In this document: positions 6,707 through 15,004 of the stretch, in pieces | Layout: each line of letters begins with the position of its first letter | Position numbering within the stretch: the first letter of the stretch is position 1 | NCBI GenBank assembly: GCA_018715295.1 | Contig: DVLY01000056.1 | Location: 1 to 23,343, forward strand | Direction: 5' to 3' | DNA from: Candidatus Merdimorpha stercoravium | GTDB taxonomy: Bacteria > Bacteroidota > Bacteroidia > Flavobacteriales > UBA1820 | DNA length: 23,343 nucleotides | Notes under the pieces: model-generated | The model's input: the letters and a program-made list of their open reading frames with translations, nothing else | Told to the model about the DNA's origin: nothing | Database searches by the model: none | Program-made: the position numbers and the translations under genes

Positions 6707-7996
6707 TCAGATCAATAGTTCGAACAACGACGGATTGTCATTGACATACTGATACACGATCCCCTGCCGATCCATCCGCTCCACCAGCGCATGAAAATCC
6801 TCGGGATGCTGCACCTCGATCCCGATCAAGGCCGGGCCTTTCTCGCGCGCCGTCTTCTTCTTGTACTCGAAGAACGTTATGTCGTCCGTAGGCCCGAGGA
6901 CATCGGTCACGAAACTCTTCAGCGCGCCGCTGCGCTGGGGGAAGTTCACGATGAAATAGTGTTTCAGGCCCTCGTAGAGCAAGGAACGGCCTTTGATCTC
7001 CTCCATGCGGGTAATGTCGTTGTTGCTCCCGCTGACGATGCACACCACGTTCTTGCCCTTGATCTTGTCCTTGTAAAAATCGAGCGCCGCGATGCTCAAC
7101 GCACCGGCCGGCTCGACCACGATCGCATCGGAATTGTACAGCCGGAGGATCGTCGTGCACACCTTTCCTTCGGGCACGGCGATGATATCGTCGCACACCT
7201 GCCGGCACAGGGAAAACGTGAGTTGGCCTACCGTCTGGACAGCCGCCCCGTCCACGAACTTGTTCACCTCGTCCAGCGTTACCACGTGCCCCGCCGCCAG
7301 CGAAGCCTTCATGCCGGCGGCTCCTGCCGGTTCCACCCCGATGATCTTGGTCGAAGGGCTCATGTGGCGGAACACGCTCCCCACTCCGGAGATGAGACCG
7401 CCTCCCCCTACCGGGACAAAAACATAGTCGATCGACTCCTTGACCTCCTGGAGGACCTCCAAGGCAACCGTCCCCTGGCCTTCGATGATCTTCGGATCGT
7501 CGAACGGAGGGATGAACACCATCCCGTCGCGCTCGCACTGCGCGATCGCCTCCTGATTGGCCGCATCGAAGGTATCGCCCACCAGGACGATCTCCACGTG
7601 GTCGCCGCCGAACATCCGGACCTGATCCCGCTTCTGCTTGGGCGTGGTTACCGGCATGAAGATACGCCCCCGAATGCCCAGCTTGCTGCACGAATAGGCC
7701 ACTCCCTGCGCATGGTTGCCCGCACTGGCGCACACCACGCCGCGCTGGGCCTGCTGCGGGTCGAGGGAACGGATTTTGTTGTACGCCCCGCGGATCTTGT
7801 ACGAGCGCACCATCTGCAAGTCTTCGCGCTTGAGCAGCACGTCGGCATCGTAGCAGTCCGAAAGAGTCCGGTTGTGCTGCAACGGAGTCGGTTCCAGGAT
7901 TTCCGAAAGGGTATGCTCGGCTTTCATCACATCGGAAAGCGCCGGAAAATATTTTTTACTGTCCATCGTATCTGTTTTTGTCGTATTCTTTTCCAT
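6707..7996 (-). CDS. ilvA: Threonine ammonia-lyase (threonine dehydratase, short form with one ACT-like domain)
   Basis: IlvA (429 aa) deaminates threonine to 2-oxobutanoate with pyridoxal phosphate, the first committed step of isoleucine synthesis. The PLP lysine lies in SYKIRGAYNK (Lys67) and the phosphate-binding glycine loop is VGGGGLISG. SAGNHAQGVAYS is the conserved fold-type II substrate loop. Residues about 340-429 form one ACT-like regulatory domain (from HYFIVNFPQRSGALKSF on), so this is the one-ACT form; allosteric control by isoleucine is expected from the family but not visible here. ATG 7996 is used; Met11 at 7966 is an equally possible start. It is the last gene of the cluster, 90 bases after leuB, and may end with it; no good terminator follows. 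I found no full TAnnTTTG promoter in the 90-base gap. Confidence 0.95.
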   Translation of the reverse strand: MEKNTTKTDTMDSKKYFPALSDVMKAEHTLSEILEPTPLQHNRTLSDCYDADVLLKREDLQMVRSYKIRGAYNKIRSLDPQQAQRGVVCASAGNHAQGVAYSCSKLGIRGRIFMPVTTPKQKRDQVRMFGGDHVEIVLVGDTFDAANQEAIAQCERDGMVFIPPFDDPKIIEGQGTVALEVLQEVKESIDYVFVPVGGGGLISGVGSVFRHMSPSTKIIGVEPAGAAGMKASLAAGHVVTLDEVNKFVDGAAVQTVGQLTFSLCRQVCDDIIAVPEGKVCTTILRLYNSDAIVVEPAGALSIAALDFYKDKIKGKNVVCIVSGSNNDITRMEEIKGRSLLYEGLKHYFIVNFPQRSGALKSFVTDVLGPTDDITFFEYKKKTAREKGPALIGIEVQHPEDFHALVERMDRQGIVYQYVNDNPSLFELLI

Positions 7997-8086
7997 TTTT
8001 ATGCTGTCACAAAATAACTGTCAATGTCTCGCCCCGAAGAAGCCGGACCGCTCCCCACACGCGGGGAAGGCGACCCTGCGGGCGGA

Positions 8087-9157
8087 TCAGCAGATCGAAC
8101 GGGCGATGTAGTCGCCCACCGCCTGTGTACCGCTGGGCTTCTGTCCCGCCTCGGCGATGTCTTCGGTAACCACCCCTTCCTGGATGCTGTGCGCCACCGC
8201 CTCGCGGATCGCCGCCCCTTCCTTCGGCAGGGAGAAGGCATACTCGAACATCATGGCTGCCGAGAGGATCGTGGCCACCGGATTGGCAATGTCGCGCCCG
8301 GCCGCCTGGGGATACGACCCGTGGATCGGTTCGAACAACGACGTGTGCACCCCCACCGAAGCCGAGGGCAACAGTCCGAGCGAACCGGTGATCACGCTCG
8401 CCTCGTCGGTGAGGATGTCGCCGAACATGTTCTCGGTAACGATCACATCGAAATGCGAAGGCTGCTGGATGATCTTCATCGCGGCGTTGTCCACGAACAT
8501 GTATTCCACCTCGACCCCCGGATACTGCGGGGCCATCTCCTGCACCGTCTGACGCCACAGGCGCGAGGTGGCCAGCACGTTGGCCTTGTCCACCACCGTG
8601 AGCCGTCCCCGGCGTTTGCCGGCGTATTCGAAGGCCAGGCGGACGATGCGCTCGATCTCCTCCCGGCTGTACACGCACGTATCGTAAGCCGTCTTCCCGT
8701 CTTCGGAGCGCCCCTGCGGACGGCCGAAATACATCCCGCCGGTGAGTTCCCGCAGGAAAACGAAATCCGCCCCCTGGACGATTTCGCTGCGCAGCGGCGA
8801 ACGGTACAACAGGCTGGGGAAGGGCGATACCGGACGGATATTGGCATAGAGCCCCAGCGCCTTCCGCATGGCCAGAAGCCCCTGCTCGGGCCGCACGCGG
8901 GCCGAAGGATCGTTGTCGAAACGCGGGTCGCCGATCGCTCCGAAGAGCACTGCATCGGATTCCATGCACACCCGATGGGTCTGCTCGGGATACGGGTCGC
9001 CGTAGCGGTCGATCGCGGCCGCTCCGACCTCCGCGTAGGTGTACTTTGCCTGGTGTCCGTAGCGGGCACAAACGGCATCGATGACTTTGACGGCCTGCGC
9101 CGTGATCTCGGGGCCGATCCCATCGCCGGGCAACACCCCTATCTTGAATTCCATCAT
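8087..9157 (-). CDS. leuB: 3-isopropylmalate dehydrogenase
   Basis: LeuB (356 aa) oxidises and decarboxylates (2R,3S)-3-isopropylmalate with NAD to 2-oxoisocaproate, the last leucine-specific step before transamination. The N-terminus FKIGVLPGDGIGPEIT is the family signature. Further family blocks are LLAMRKALGLYANIRPV, the substrate arginine region ELTGGMYFGRP, the metal-binding segment FDVIVTENMFGDILTDEASV and GSLGLLPSASVG, then EPIHGSYP and ANPVATILSAAMM. The length matches the usual 350-365. The start is one of two adjacent ATG codons, 9157 or 9154. It lies 17 bases after leuD, tight enough for translational coupling. Confidence 0.95.
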   Translation of the reverse strand: MMEFKIGVLPGDGIGPEITAQAVKVIDAVCARYGHQAKYTYAEVGAAAIDRYGDPYPEQTHRVCMESDAVLFGAIGDPRFDNDPSARVRPEQGLLAMRKALGLYANIRPVSPFPSLLYRSPLRSEIVQGADFVFLRELTGGMYFGRPQGRSEDGKTAYDTCVYSREEIERIVRLAFEYAGKRRGRLTVVDKANVLATSRLWRQTVQEMAPQYPGVEVEYMFVDNAAMKIIQQPSHFDVIVTENMFGDILTDEASVITGSLGLLPSASVGVHTSLFEPIHGSYPQAAGRDIANPVATILSAAMMFEYAFSLPKEGAAIREAVAHSIQEGVVTEDIAEAGQKPSGTQAVGDYIARSIC

Positions 9158-9174
9158 GTACGACGTATTTTGTT

Positions 9175-9765
9175 TTATTCGGTTCTGTTTTTCTCGAACT
9201 CCTCCACGCGCCCGCGCTGGCTGACCAGATAGTCGACATCGTCGTATCCGTTGAGCAGGCACTGCTTCTTGTAGGAAGAAATATCGAAATGCTCCGCACC
9301 CACTCCGGGGGCTTCGATCGTCTGACGTTCCAGGTCGATGGTCAGGCGCAGCGAAGGGTCGGCCTGCACGGCCTCAAACAGCCGGGCGAGGTACTCCGGG
9401 GAGACCTGTACGGGCAGAAGGCCATTGTTCAAGGCGTTCCCGCGGAAGATGTCGGCGAAATAACTGGACACTACCGCGCGGAATCCTGCCCCCAGGATGG
9501 CCCAAGCGGCATGTTCACGGCTCGATCCGCAGCCGAAGTTCTTGCCGGCCAACAGGATCTGACCGCCATACCGGCTATCGTTGAGCACGAAATCCGCCCG
9601 GGGCGTTCCCTCGGGCGTGTAGCGCCAGTCGCGGAACAGGTTCTGCCCGAAGCCCTCGCGCGAGGTAGCCTTGAGGAAACGGGCAGGGATGATCTGGTCG
9701 GTATCGATGTTCTCAATGTTCACGGGCACTGCCGTGGAAGTGAGTACGGTAAACTTTTCTATCAT
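9175..9765 (-). CDS. leuD: 3-isopropylmalate dehydratase small subunit
   Basis: LeuD (196 aa) is the swivelling small subunit that pairs with LeuC to isomerise 2-isopropylmalate to 3-isopropylmalate. Signature stretches are NIDTDQIIPARFLK near residues 19-32 and the aconitase-swivel loop GKNFGCGSSREHAAWA near 74-88. The length is typical of bacterial LeuD. ATG 9765 gives MIEKFTVLTSTAVPV; an in-frame extension to 9855 reads through the purine-rich spacer and is Lys/Arg-rich noise. It follows leuC after 196 bases and precedes leuB by 17. Confidence 0.95.
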   Translation of the reverse strand: MIEKFTVLTSTAVPVNIENIDTDQIIPARFLKATSREGFGQNLFRDWRYTPEGTPRADFVLNDSRYGGQILLAGKNFGCGSSREHAAWAILGAGFRAVVSSYFADIFRGNALNNGLLPVQVSPEYLARLFEAVQADPSLRLTIDLERQTIEAPGVGAEHFDISSYKKQCLLNGYDDVDYLVSQRGRVEEFEKNRTE

Positions 9766-9961
9766 GTCTTCGATGGGTCTGGACCCCTTTGTTTCGTTTC
9801 GTTTTGTTTCTTTGCTTTTCCCTTTCTTCACCCCGCATGGAGGCCATGCTCTCACGCGCGCTCCCCTGCAGAATCCTCAGCGGGCTTTCCTTTCTTCCTC
9901 CCTTAAGTGTTTTTCCTCCCCCGGCAAGGGAGAAATGCATCCGCCCGCCGGAACGGGGATG
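9766..9961 (-). other. leuC-leuD intercistronic spacer with purine-rich stretches
   Basis: No gene is supported. Read in the direction of transcription the spacer has purine-dominated runs: GGAGGAAGAAAGGAAAG in the middle and GAAGAAAGGGAAAAGCAAAG then AACAAAACGAAACGAAAC just before leuD. A 75-codon frame crosses it but is Lys/Arg-rich and continues into leuD in another frame, so I regard it as chance. Confidence 0.7.
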
Positions 9962-11353
9962 TCAGTGCGCCAGAGGATCGGTTACCACGCCCGTTACGGC
10001 AGCGGCGGCCGCTACCAGCGGCCCGCAGAGCAGCGTGCGCGCGCCGGGGCCCTGGCGTCCCTCGAAGTTGCGGTTCGAGGTGGACAGACAGTATTTTCCG
10101 GCAGGGACCTTGTCGTCGTTCATGGCCAGGCAAGCCGAACAACCGGGCTGGCGAAGTTCGAACCCGGCCTCCTGCAGGATGTCGCGCAGGCCTTCTTCGA
10201 TGGCCAGCCGCTCGACTTCCTTGCTCCCGGGCACGATCCAGGCCGTTACTCCCGGGGCTTTCCGTTTGCCCTTCACATACTGGGCAAAGGCGCGCAGGTC
10301 CTCGATCCGGCCGTTGGTGCAACTGCCGACAAAGACATAGTCCACCCGTTTGCCGAGCATCGGCTCTCCTTCGTGGAAATCCATGTAGTCCAAAGCCTTG
10401 TGGAACGATGCGCGGGATTTTTCCTCCAGCGTGTCGGCTTGGGGGATACGGTCCGTTACCCGAAGTCCCATGCCCGGGTTGGTCCCGTAAGTGATCATCG
10501 GGGCGATGTCCGCCGCATCGAACTCGACTTCGGCGTCGAACCGGGCATCGGGGTCGCTGTGCAAGCGGCTCCAACGCTCCACCGCACGGTCCCAATCCGC
10601 TCCCTTGGGGGCGAATTCCCGTCCGCGGAGGTACTCGAAGGTTACCTCGTCCGGGGCGATCATCCCTCCGCGGGCACCCATCTCGATGCTCATGTTGCAG
10701 ACGGTCATGCGGCCTTCCATCGAAAGGCTGCGGATGGCACTGCCGGCAAATTCGACGAAATAACCCGTGCCTCCGCCCGTTCCCAGGCGGGAGATGATGT
10801 ACAGAATGACGTCCTTGGCGCAAACTCCTTCGCGCAACTGACCTTCCACCCGGATGCGCATGGTCTTGGGACGCACCTGAAGCACGCACTGCGAGGCGAG
10901 TACCATTTCCACTTCGCTGGTGCCTATCCCGAAGGCGATGCAGCCCAAGGCGCCGTGCGTAGAGGTGTGGCTATCCCCGCACACGATGGTCATGCCGGGC
11001 TGGGTAAGCCCTGTCTGCGGGCCGACGACATGGACGATGCCGTTGCGGGGCGACCCTACTCCGAAGAGTTCGATGCCGTTTTCGGCGCAGTTCTTCACCA
11101 GGGTTTCCACCTGGGTGCGGGACTGCGGGTCGCGCGGGGGGAGTTCCTGATGTTCGGTGGGGATGTTGTGGTCCGGGGTGGCCGTTACCTGCCGGGGACG
11201 GAAGACGGAGATCCCCCGCCGGCGAAGCCCTTCGAAAGCCTGCGGGCTGGTTACCTCGTGGATGTACTGGCGGTCGATGTACAGAATGTCCGAGCCGCCT
11301 TCGACGTGCCCCACTACGTGAGCATCCCATATTTTGTCGAATAAAGTACTCAT
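9962..11353 (-). CDS. leuC: 3-isopropylmalate dehydratase large subunit
   Basis: LeuC (463 aa) carries the [4Fe-4S] cluster of isopropylmalate isomerase and works with LeuD. The three cluster cysteines are visible: Cys345 in FVGSCTNGRIEDL, and Cys405 and Cys408 in PGCSACLAMNDD. CGDSHTSTHGALG and the glycine-rich GTGGGTGYFVEFAG are further aconitase-family blocks. The length is normal for the bacterial two-subunit enzyme (about 465). The ATG at 11353 starts MSTLFDKIWDAHVV, the expected LeuC N-terminus. It is preceded by a 256-base purine-rich spacer after leuA. Confidence 0.96.
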   Translation of the reverse strand: MSTLFDKIWDAHVVGHVEGGSDILYIDRQYIHEVTSPQAFEGLRRRGISVFRPRQVTATPDHNIPTEHQELPPRDPQSRTQVETLVKNCAENGIELFGVGSPRNGIVHVVGPQTGLTQPGMTIVCGDSHTSTHGALGCIAFGIGTSEVEMVLASQCVLQVRPKTMRIRVEGQLREGVCAKDVILYIISRLGTGGGTGYFVEFAGSAIRSLSMEGRMTVCNMSIEMGARGGMIAPDEVTFEYLRGREFAPKGADWDRAVERWSRLHSDPDARFDAEVEFDAADIAPMITYGTNPGMGLRVTDRIPQADTLEEKSRASFHKALDYMDFHEGEPMLGKRVDYVFVGSCTNGRIEDLRAFAQYVKGKRKAPGVTAWIVPGSKEVERLAIEEGLRDILQEAGFELRQPGCSACLAMNDDKVPAGKYCLSTSNRNFEGRQGPGARTLLCGPLVAAAAAVTGVVTDPLAH

Positions 11354-11609
11354 GTTCGTTTGGTTGATGATCGCTCGTTTTTTTTGTGTTTTTGGAAACG
11401 GATACCTTTCCCGCTGCCTTTCCTCTCCTTCTCTCCCGGCCGCACGCCTTTGCCTCTCGCCCCCTTCTCTCTTCCGCCGTGCGCCGTTTGCCGGATCGCC
11501 GCTCCGCCCTGCTCCGTTCCGTTCCTCCCCTGTCCCCGTCTTTTGCCCTTTTGAGGGCTTCCTTGCCTCCTCGGGGGGAAAACGGCGGCGCGCTTTGCGA
11601 AAAGGGGCG
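11354..11609 (-). other. leuA-leuC intercistronic spacer, strongly purine-rich
   Basis: No gene is supported. In the direction of transcription, about 11390-11560 is dominated by G and A, with repeats of GGAG, GAGAGAAGG and GGAACGGA. The final bases before leuC are A-rich (CAAAAACACAAAAAAAACG). A small hairpin GCCCT-CAAA-AGGGC lies near 11545-11560 without a T run. Frames across it are low-complexity Arg/Gly/Glu/Lys and look like chance. Confidence 0.7.
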
Positions 11610-13100
11610 TCAGGCGATTTTGCTCAAGGCATCGAGCAGGGATTCCACCGAAGCGGTAACGATGTCGGTATTGGCGCCGAAGCCGTAATACATCTTGCCC
11701 TTGTGGGAAACCTGGATGTGTACCTTGCCCAGGTCGTCGCTGCCGCGCGTGATGGCCTGCACGAGGAATTCCTCGATGTGCACCCGGCGTTTGGTAATGC
11801 TCTTGACGGCATTGAAGGCGGCATCGACCGGACCGTTGCCATAGGCTGTCTCGGTGAAGGTATCGCCGCCGAAGCTGATCTGCACGGTGGCCGTAGGTAC
11901 GGTGGACTGTCCGCAAACGACCTGAAGCGTTTCCAGCTTGATGGGGGCGTCCACCTTGGTGCGTCCGGCGAGGACTTCGAGGTCGCGGATGGAGATGTCC
12001 TTTTTCCGGTCGGCCAGTTCGAGGAATTTCTGATAGATGGCATCGAGTTCCTCCCCTTCCGGCGTGTAACCCAGTTCCTTCAAGTGGTGCTTGAGGGCGG
12101 CGCGACCGCTGCGGGCGGTCAGGATGATGCTCGACTGATCCACCCCGACGTCTTCCGGGTCGATGATCTCGTAGGTCTCGCGGCTCTTGAGCACCCCGTC
12201 CTGGTGGATGCCGGAGGAATGCGCAAAGGCGTTGCGGCCCACGATGGCCTTGTTCGGCTGTACCGGCACACGCATCAGGTTGGATACCAAATGGCTGGTA
12301 TTGATGATCTCGCGGGTATTGATGCCCACTTCGTAGTCCAGGTTCTTGTGGCAGGCGATGGCCATGACCACTTCTTCGAGCGCGGTATTGCCCGCACGCT
12401 CGCCCAGACCGTTGATCGTTACCTCGGCCTGCCGCGCTCCGTTCATGATGGCGGCCAGGGTGTTGGCGGTAGCCATGCCGAGGTCGTTGTGGCAATGGGT
12501 GGAGAGGATGGCTTTGTCGATATTGGGCACATGGTTGATCAGGTAGGCGATCTTCGCGCCGTATTCCGAAGGCAGGCAGTATCCGGTGGTATCGGGGATA
12601 TTGACCACCGTCGCCCCGGCCTGGATGACGGCTTCCACCACCCGGGCGAGGAACTCCTCGTCCGTGCGGCCGGCATCCTCGGCGTAAAACTCGACGTCGT
12701 CCACGAAGGTGCGGGCATACTTGACCGCATCGACGGCCCGGCGGATGATATCCTCGGGGGTGGAATTGAGTTTTTCGTAGATATGGTAGGGAGAGGTTCC
12801 GATACCGGTGTGGATGCGCCCGCGTTTAGCGTATTTGAGGGCGTCGGCAGCTACCTCGATGTCCTTTTTCACGGCACGGGTCAGCGCGCAGATGGTGGGA
12901 CGGGTAACGGCCTTGGAGATTTCGACCACCGAATTGAAGTCCCCGGGCGAAGAAATGGGGAATCCGGCTTCGATAATGTCCACGCCCAGTTTTTCCAGCT
13001 GGCGTGCCACCTCGATCTTTTCAATGGTGTTCAACTGGCAGCCCGGCACCTGTTCGGCGTCGCGGAGCGTGGTGTCGAAAATGTAAACTTTCTCGCTCAT
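11610..13100 (-). CDS. leuA: 2-isopropylmalate synthase
   Basis: LeuA (496 aa) condenses acetyl-CoA with 2-oxoisovalerate, committing carbon to leucine. The N-terminal TIM barrel starts VYIFDTTLRDAEQVPGCQLN; the metal ligands are expected at Asp9 and in STHCHNDLG, and the second signature is INGLGERAGNTALEEV. NAFAHSSGIHQDGVL lies in the linker subdomain. Residues about 360-496 form the LeuA dimerisation/allosteric domain (VQISFGGDTFTETAYGNGPVDAAF), where leucine feedback binds in the family. The usual TLRDGEQ reads TLRDAEQ here (Ala15). Homocitrate or citramalate synthase are alternatives, but the adjacent leuC, leuD and leuB favour LeuA. ATG 13100 opens directly into the conserved N-terminus. 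Confidence 0.95.
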   Translation of the reverse strand: MSEKVYIFDTTLRDAEQVPGCQLNTIEKIEVARQLEKLGVDIIEAGFPISSPGDFNSVVEISKAVTRPTICALTRAVKKDIEVAADALKYAKRGRIHTGIGTSPYHIYEKLNSTPEDIIRRAVDAVKYARTFVDDVEFYAEDAGRTDEEFLARVVEAVIQAGATVVNIPDTTGYCLPSEYGAKIAYLINHVPNIDKAILSTHCHNDLGMATANTLAAIMNGARQAEVTINGLGERAGNTALEEVVMAIACHKNLDYEVGINTREIINTSHLVSNLMRVPVQPNKAIVGRNAFAHSSGIHQDGVLKSRETYEIIDPEDVGVDQSSIILTARSGRAALKHHLKELGYTPEGEELDAIYQKFLELADRKKDISIRDLEVLAGRTKVDAPIKLETLQVVCGQSTVPTATVQISFGGDTFTETAYGNGPVDAAFNAVKSITKRRVHIEEFLVQAITRGSDDLGKVHIQVSHKGKMYYGFGANTDIVTASVESLLDALSKIA

Positions 13101-13350
13101 GGTCTTATGTGTTTCGTTTTTATTCCTCTGTATTTTCGGGGTTCCTCTTCCCCCACCCTTCCCTCCTGCTCTCCTCCCCCTGTCCGGGTGTCCCGCAGGG
13201 ATTGAGAATCAGGCGCGGGAAACGCCCCCTTTCTTTCCGGGGGACTTTGCGGCCGGCGACCCGATCAAAGGCGGCCGGCCCGGCCCGAAGGCCTCATGGG
13301 TAAACTGCCGTTGGTATTCCCAGGGGAAAACCGACGGCAGGAAATGGCGG
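13101..13350 (-). other. ilvC-leuA intercistronic spacer: hairpin plus purine-rich stretch
   Basis: No gene is supported. Ten bases after the ilvC stop, arms at 13324-13340 and 13305-13321 form a 17-bp stem with two mismatches, followed on the minus strand by TTTACCC, so it is terminator-like but poor in T. GC-rich palindromes (GGCCGGCC) and a CCCCC/GGGGG hairpin follow. The last 70 bases before leuA are purine-rich (GGGGGAGGAGAGCAGGAGGG). Confidence 0.65.
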
Positions 13351-14397
13351 TCAGTTGTTTTCCGGACGGAGTTTGCGTACCACGGCACCTGCCTGCCACA
13401 TTTCGGAATTGTGCATCTCCTCCAACTCCTTGTTCAGCTTTTCGCGGTAATCCGGCTGGCTGTTCGAGTCGATGGAGCGCTGGGCTTCGTTGCCGGCGGC
13501 CACTTCGCGGTACAGTTCTTCAAAGACCGGTTTGGCAGCATCGCGGAACTTCTTCCACCAGTCCAAAGCACCGCGCTGAGCGGTGGTCGAGCAGTTGGCA
13601 TACATCCAGTCCATACCGTTTTCGGCGATGAGCGGCATCAGGCTCTGGGAAAGTTCCTCGACCGTCTCGTTGAAGGCTTCGGAAGGCGTATGGCCGTTTT
13701 CACGCAAGGTGTCGTACTGGGCGGCAAAGATACCCTGGATGGCTCCCATCAGCGTGCCGCGTTCGCCGGTAAGGTCGGAGTACACTTCTTTCTTGAAGGT
13801 GGTCTCGAACAGGTAACCCGAACCTACACCGATCCCCAACGCTACCACACGATCCTTGGCACGGCCGGTGGCATCCTGGAAAATAGCGTAGCTGGAGTTC
13901 AGTCCGCGACCCTGGAGGAACATCCGGCGCAGCGAGGTGCCCGAGCCTTTGGGAGCGATCATGATCACGTCCACATCCGCCGGGGGAACGATGCCGGTAC
14001 GCTCCTTGTACGTGATGCCGAATCCGTGCGAGAAGTACAGCGCTTTGCCGGCCGTGAGGTGTTTCTTGATCGTCGGCCACATCGATATTTGTCCGGCGTC
14101 GGAAAGCAGGTACTGGATAATGGTACCCTTTGCGGCTGCCTCCTCGATCTCGAAAAGCGTCTGGCCGGGAACCCAGCCGTCGGCTACGGCCTTGTCCCAA
14201 CTCTTGGTGCCTTTGCGCTGGCCCACGATGACGTTGAAGCCATTGTCCTTGAGGTTGAGGGACTGTCCGGGACCCTGTACGCCGTATCCGATCACGGCGA
14301 TCGTTTCATCTTTGAGCGTTTCGAGAGCCTTCGAGAGAGGGAATTCGTCGCGGGTGATCACATTTTCCTCGACCCCTCCGAAATTCATTTTTGCCAT
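13351..14397 (-). CDS. ilvC: Ketol-acid reductoisomerase (class I)
   Basis: IlvC (348 aa) converts acetolactate and acetohydroxybutyrate to the dihydroxy acids, using Mg2+ and NADPH. The N-terminal Rossmann motif is IAVIGYGVQGPGQSLNL (GYGVQG at residues 37-42) followed by VIVGQRKGTKSW, which sets cofactor preference. The C-terminal knotted domain contains GSGYLFETTFKKEVYSDLTGERG with acidic Mg2+ ligands and a closing RSIDSNSQPDYREKL segment. The size fits the short, class I bacterial form. ATG 14397 gives MAKMNFGGVEENV; upstream in-frame sequence is inside ilvN and is rejected. It lies 34 bases after ilvN. In Bacteroides I recall an acyl-ACP thioesterase gene between ilvN and ilvC; none is present here. 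Confidence 0.96.
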   Translation of the reverse strand: MAKMNFGGVEENVITRDEFPLSKALETLKDETIAVIGYGVQGPGQSLNLKDNGFNVIVGQRKGTKSWDKAVADGWVPGQTLFEIEEAAAKGTIIQYLLSDAGQISMWPTIKKHLTAGKALYFSHGFGITYKERTGIVPPADVDVIMIAPKGSGTSLRRMFLQGRGLNSSYAIFQDATGRAKDRVVALGIGVGSGYLFETTFKKEVYSDLTGERGTLMGAIQGIFAAQYDTLRENGHTPSEAFNETVEELSQSLMPLIAENGMDWMYANCSTTAQRGALDWWKKFRDAAKPVFEELYREVAAGNEAQRSIDSNSQPDYREKLNKELEEMHNSEMWQAGAVVRKLRPENN

Positions 14398-14431
14398 GGT
14401 TGCAATGTTTTTTGGTTGATAATTCCGTGTT

Positions 14432-14983
14432 TTATTTCGTTTCTTGTTCTTTTCTTGATGCCTCCTGTTTTTTCCTGAATTCGGCGATGCCGGGGCACTC
14501 GTCCAGCAGGTAATCCTTGACCTTGACGATGGCCACCGAACCCGTGCGGGCGAACTGATGGACCCCGTAGGGACGCAGAAGCTCCAGCAGCGCCTGCGTT
14601 TCGCCCGTATGACCGGTTTTTTCCAGCACGATGTAGTCGTCGCCGATCTCCAGGATGCGCACATGGTGGTCGCGTACGAGGTTTTCGACATTGCGGTTGC
14701 GGGACACCTTGTACAGGGCGATCTCCTGCTGGACCACCTCGTCGGGGGTATGGACGAAGGCCTTGAACACTTCGACGCGTTTTTCGATCTGGCGCACCAT
14801 CTTTTCCACCTTTTCCGGATCGGTATTGACCACGATGGTAAAACGGTGGATGCCCGCCACGGCCGACTCCGAAGTGGTCAGGCTTTCGATATTGACATTG
14901 CGGCAGGTGAGTACCGTGGTGATCTGGTTGAGGATACCCACTTTGTTTTCCGAGAAAACGGTCAGGATGTATTGTTTTTCCAT
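14432..14983 (-). CDS. ilvN: Acetolactate synthase small (regulatory) subunit
   Basis: IlvN/IlvH (183 aa) is the regulatory partner of IlvB. Residues 4-80 form an ACT domain (YILTVFSENKVGILNQITTV, with the NVNIESL and RFTIVV strands), the family site of valine feedback. Residues about 85-165 form the C-terminal small-subunit domain (HVRILEIGDDYIVLEKTGH, ARTGSVAIVK). The charged Lys/Glu-rich tail is ordinary. It lies 21 bases after ilvB and 34 before ilvC, consistent with one transcript. The symbol ilvH is equally valid. Confidence 0.94.
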   Translation of the reverse strand: MEKQYILTVFSENKVGILNQITTVLTCRNVNIESLTTSESAVAGIHRFTIVVNTDPEKVEKMVRQIEKRVEVFKAFVHTPDEVVQQEIALYKVSRNRNVENLVRDHHVRILEIGDDYIVLEKTGHTGETQALLELLRPYGVHQFARTGSVAIVKVKDYLLDECPGIAEFRKKQEASRKEQETK

Positions 14984-15004
14984 GATTCTTCGCTGGGTTT
15001 TACG

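Noticed and set aside
6690..6710. GGGG/CCCC hairpin at the end of ilvA as its terminator
   Set aside because: The stem is four to five pairs, overlaps the end of the gene and no T run follows.
9713..9940. 75-codon minus-strand frame across the leuC-leuD gap
   Set aside because: Lys/Arg-rich, low complexity, ends inside leuD in another frame, with no recognisable features.
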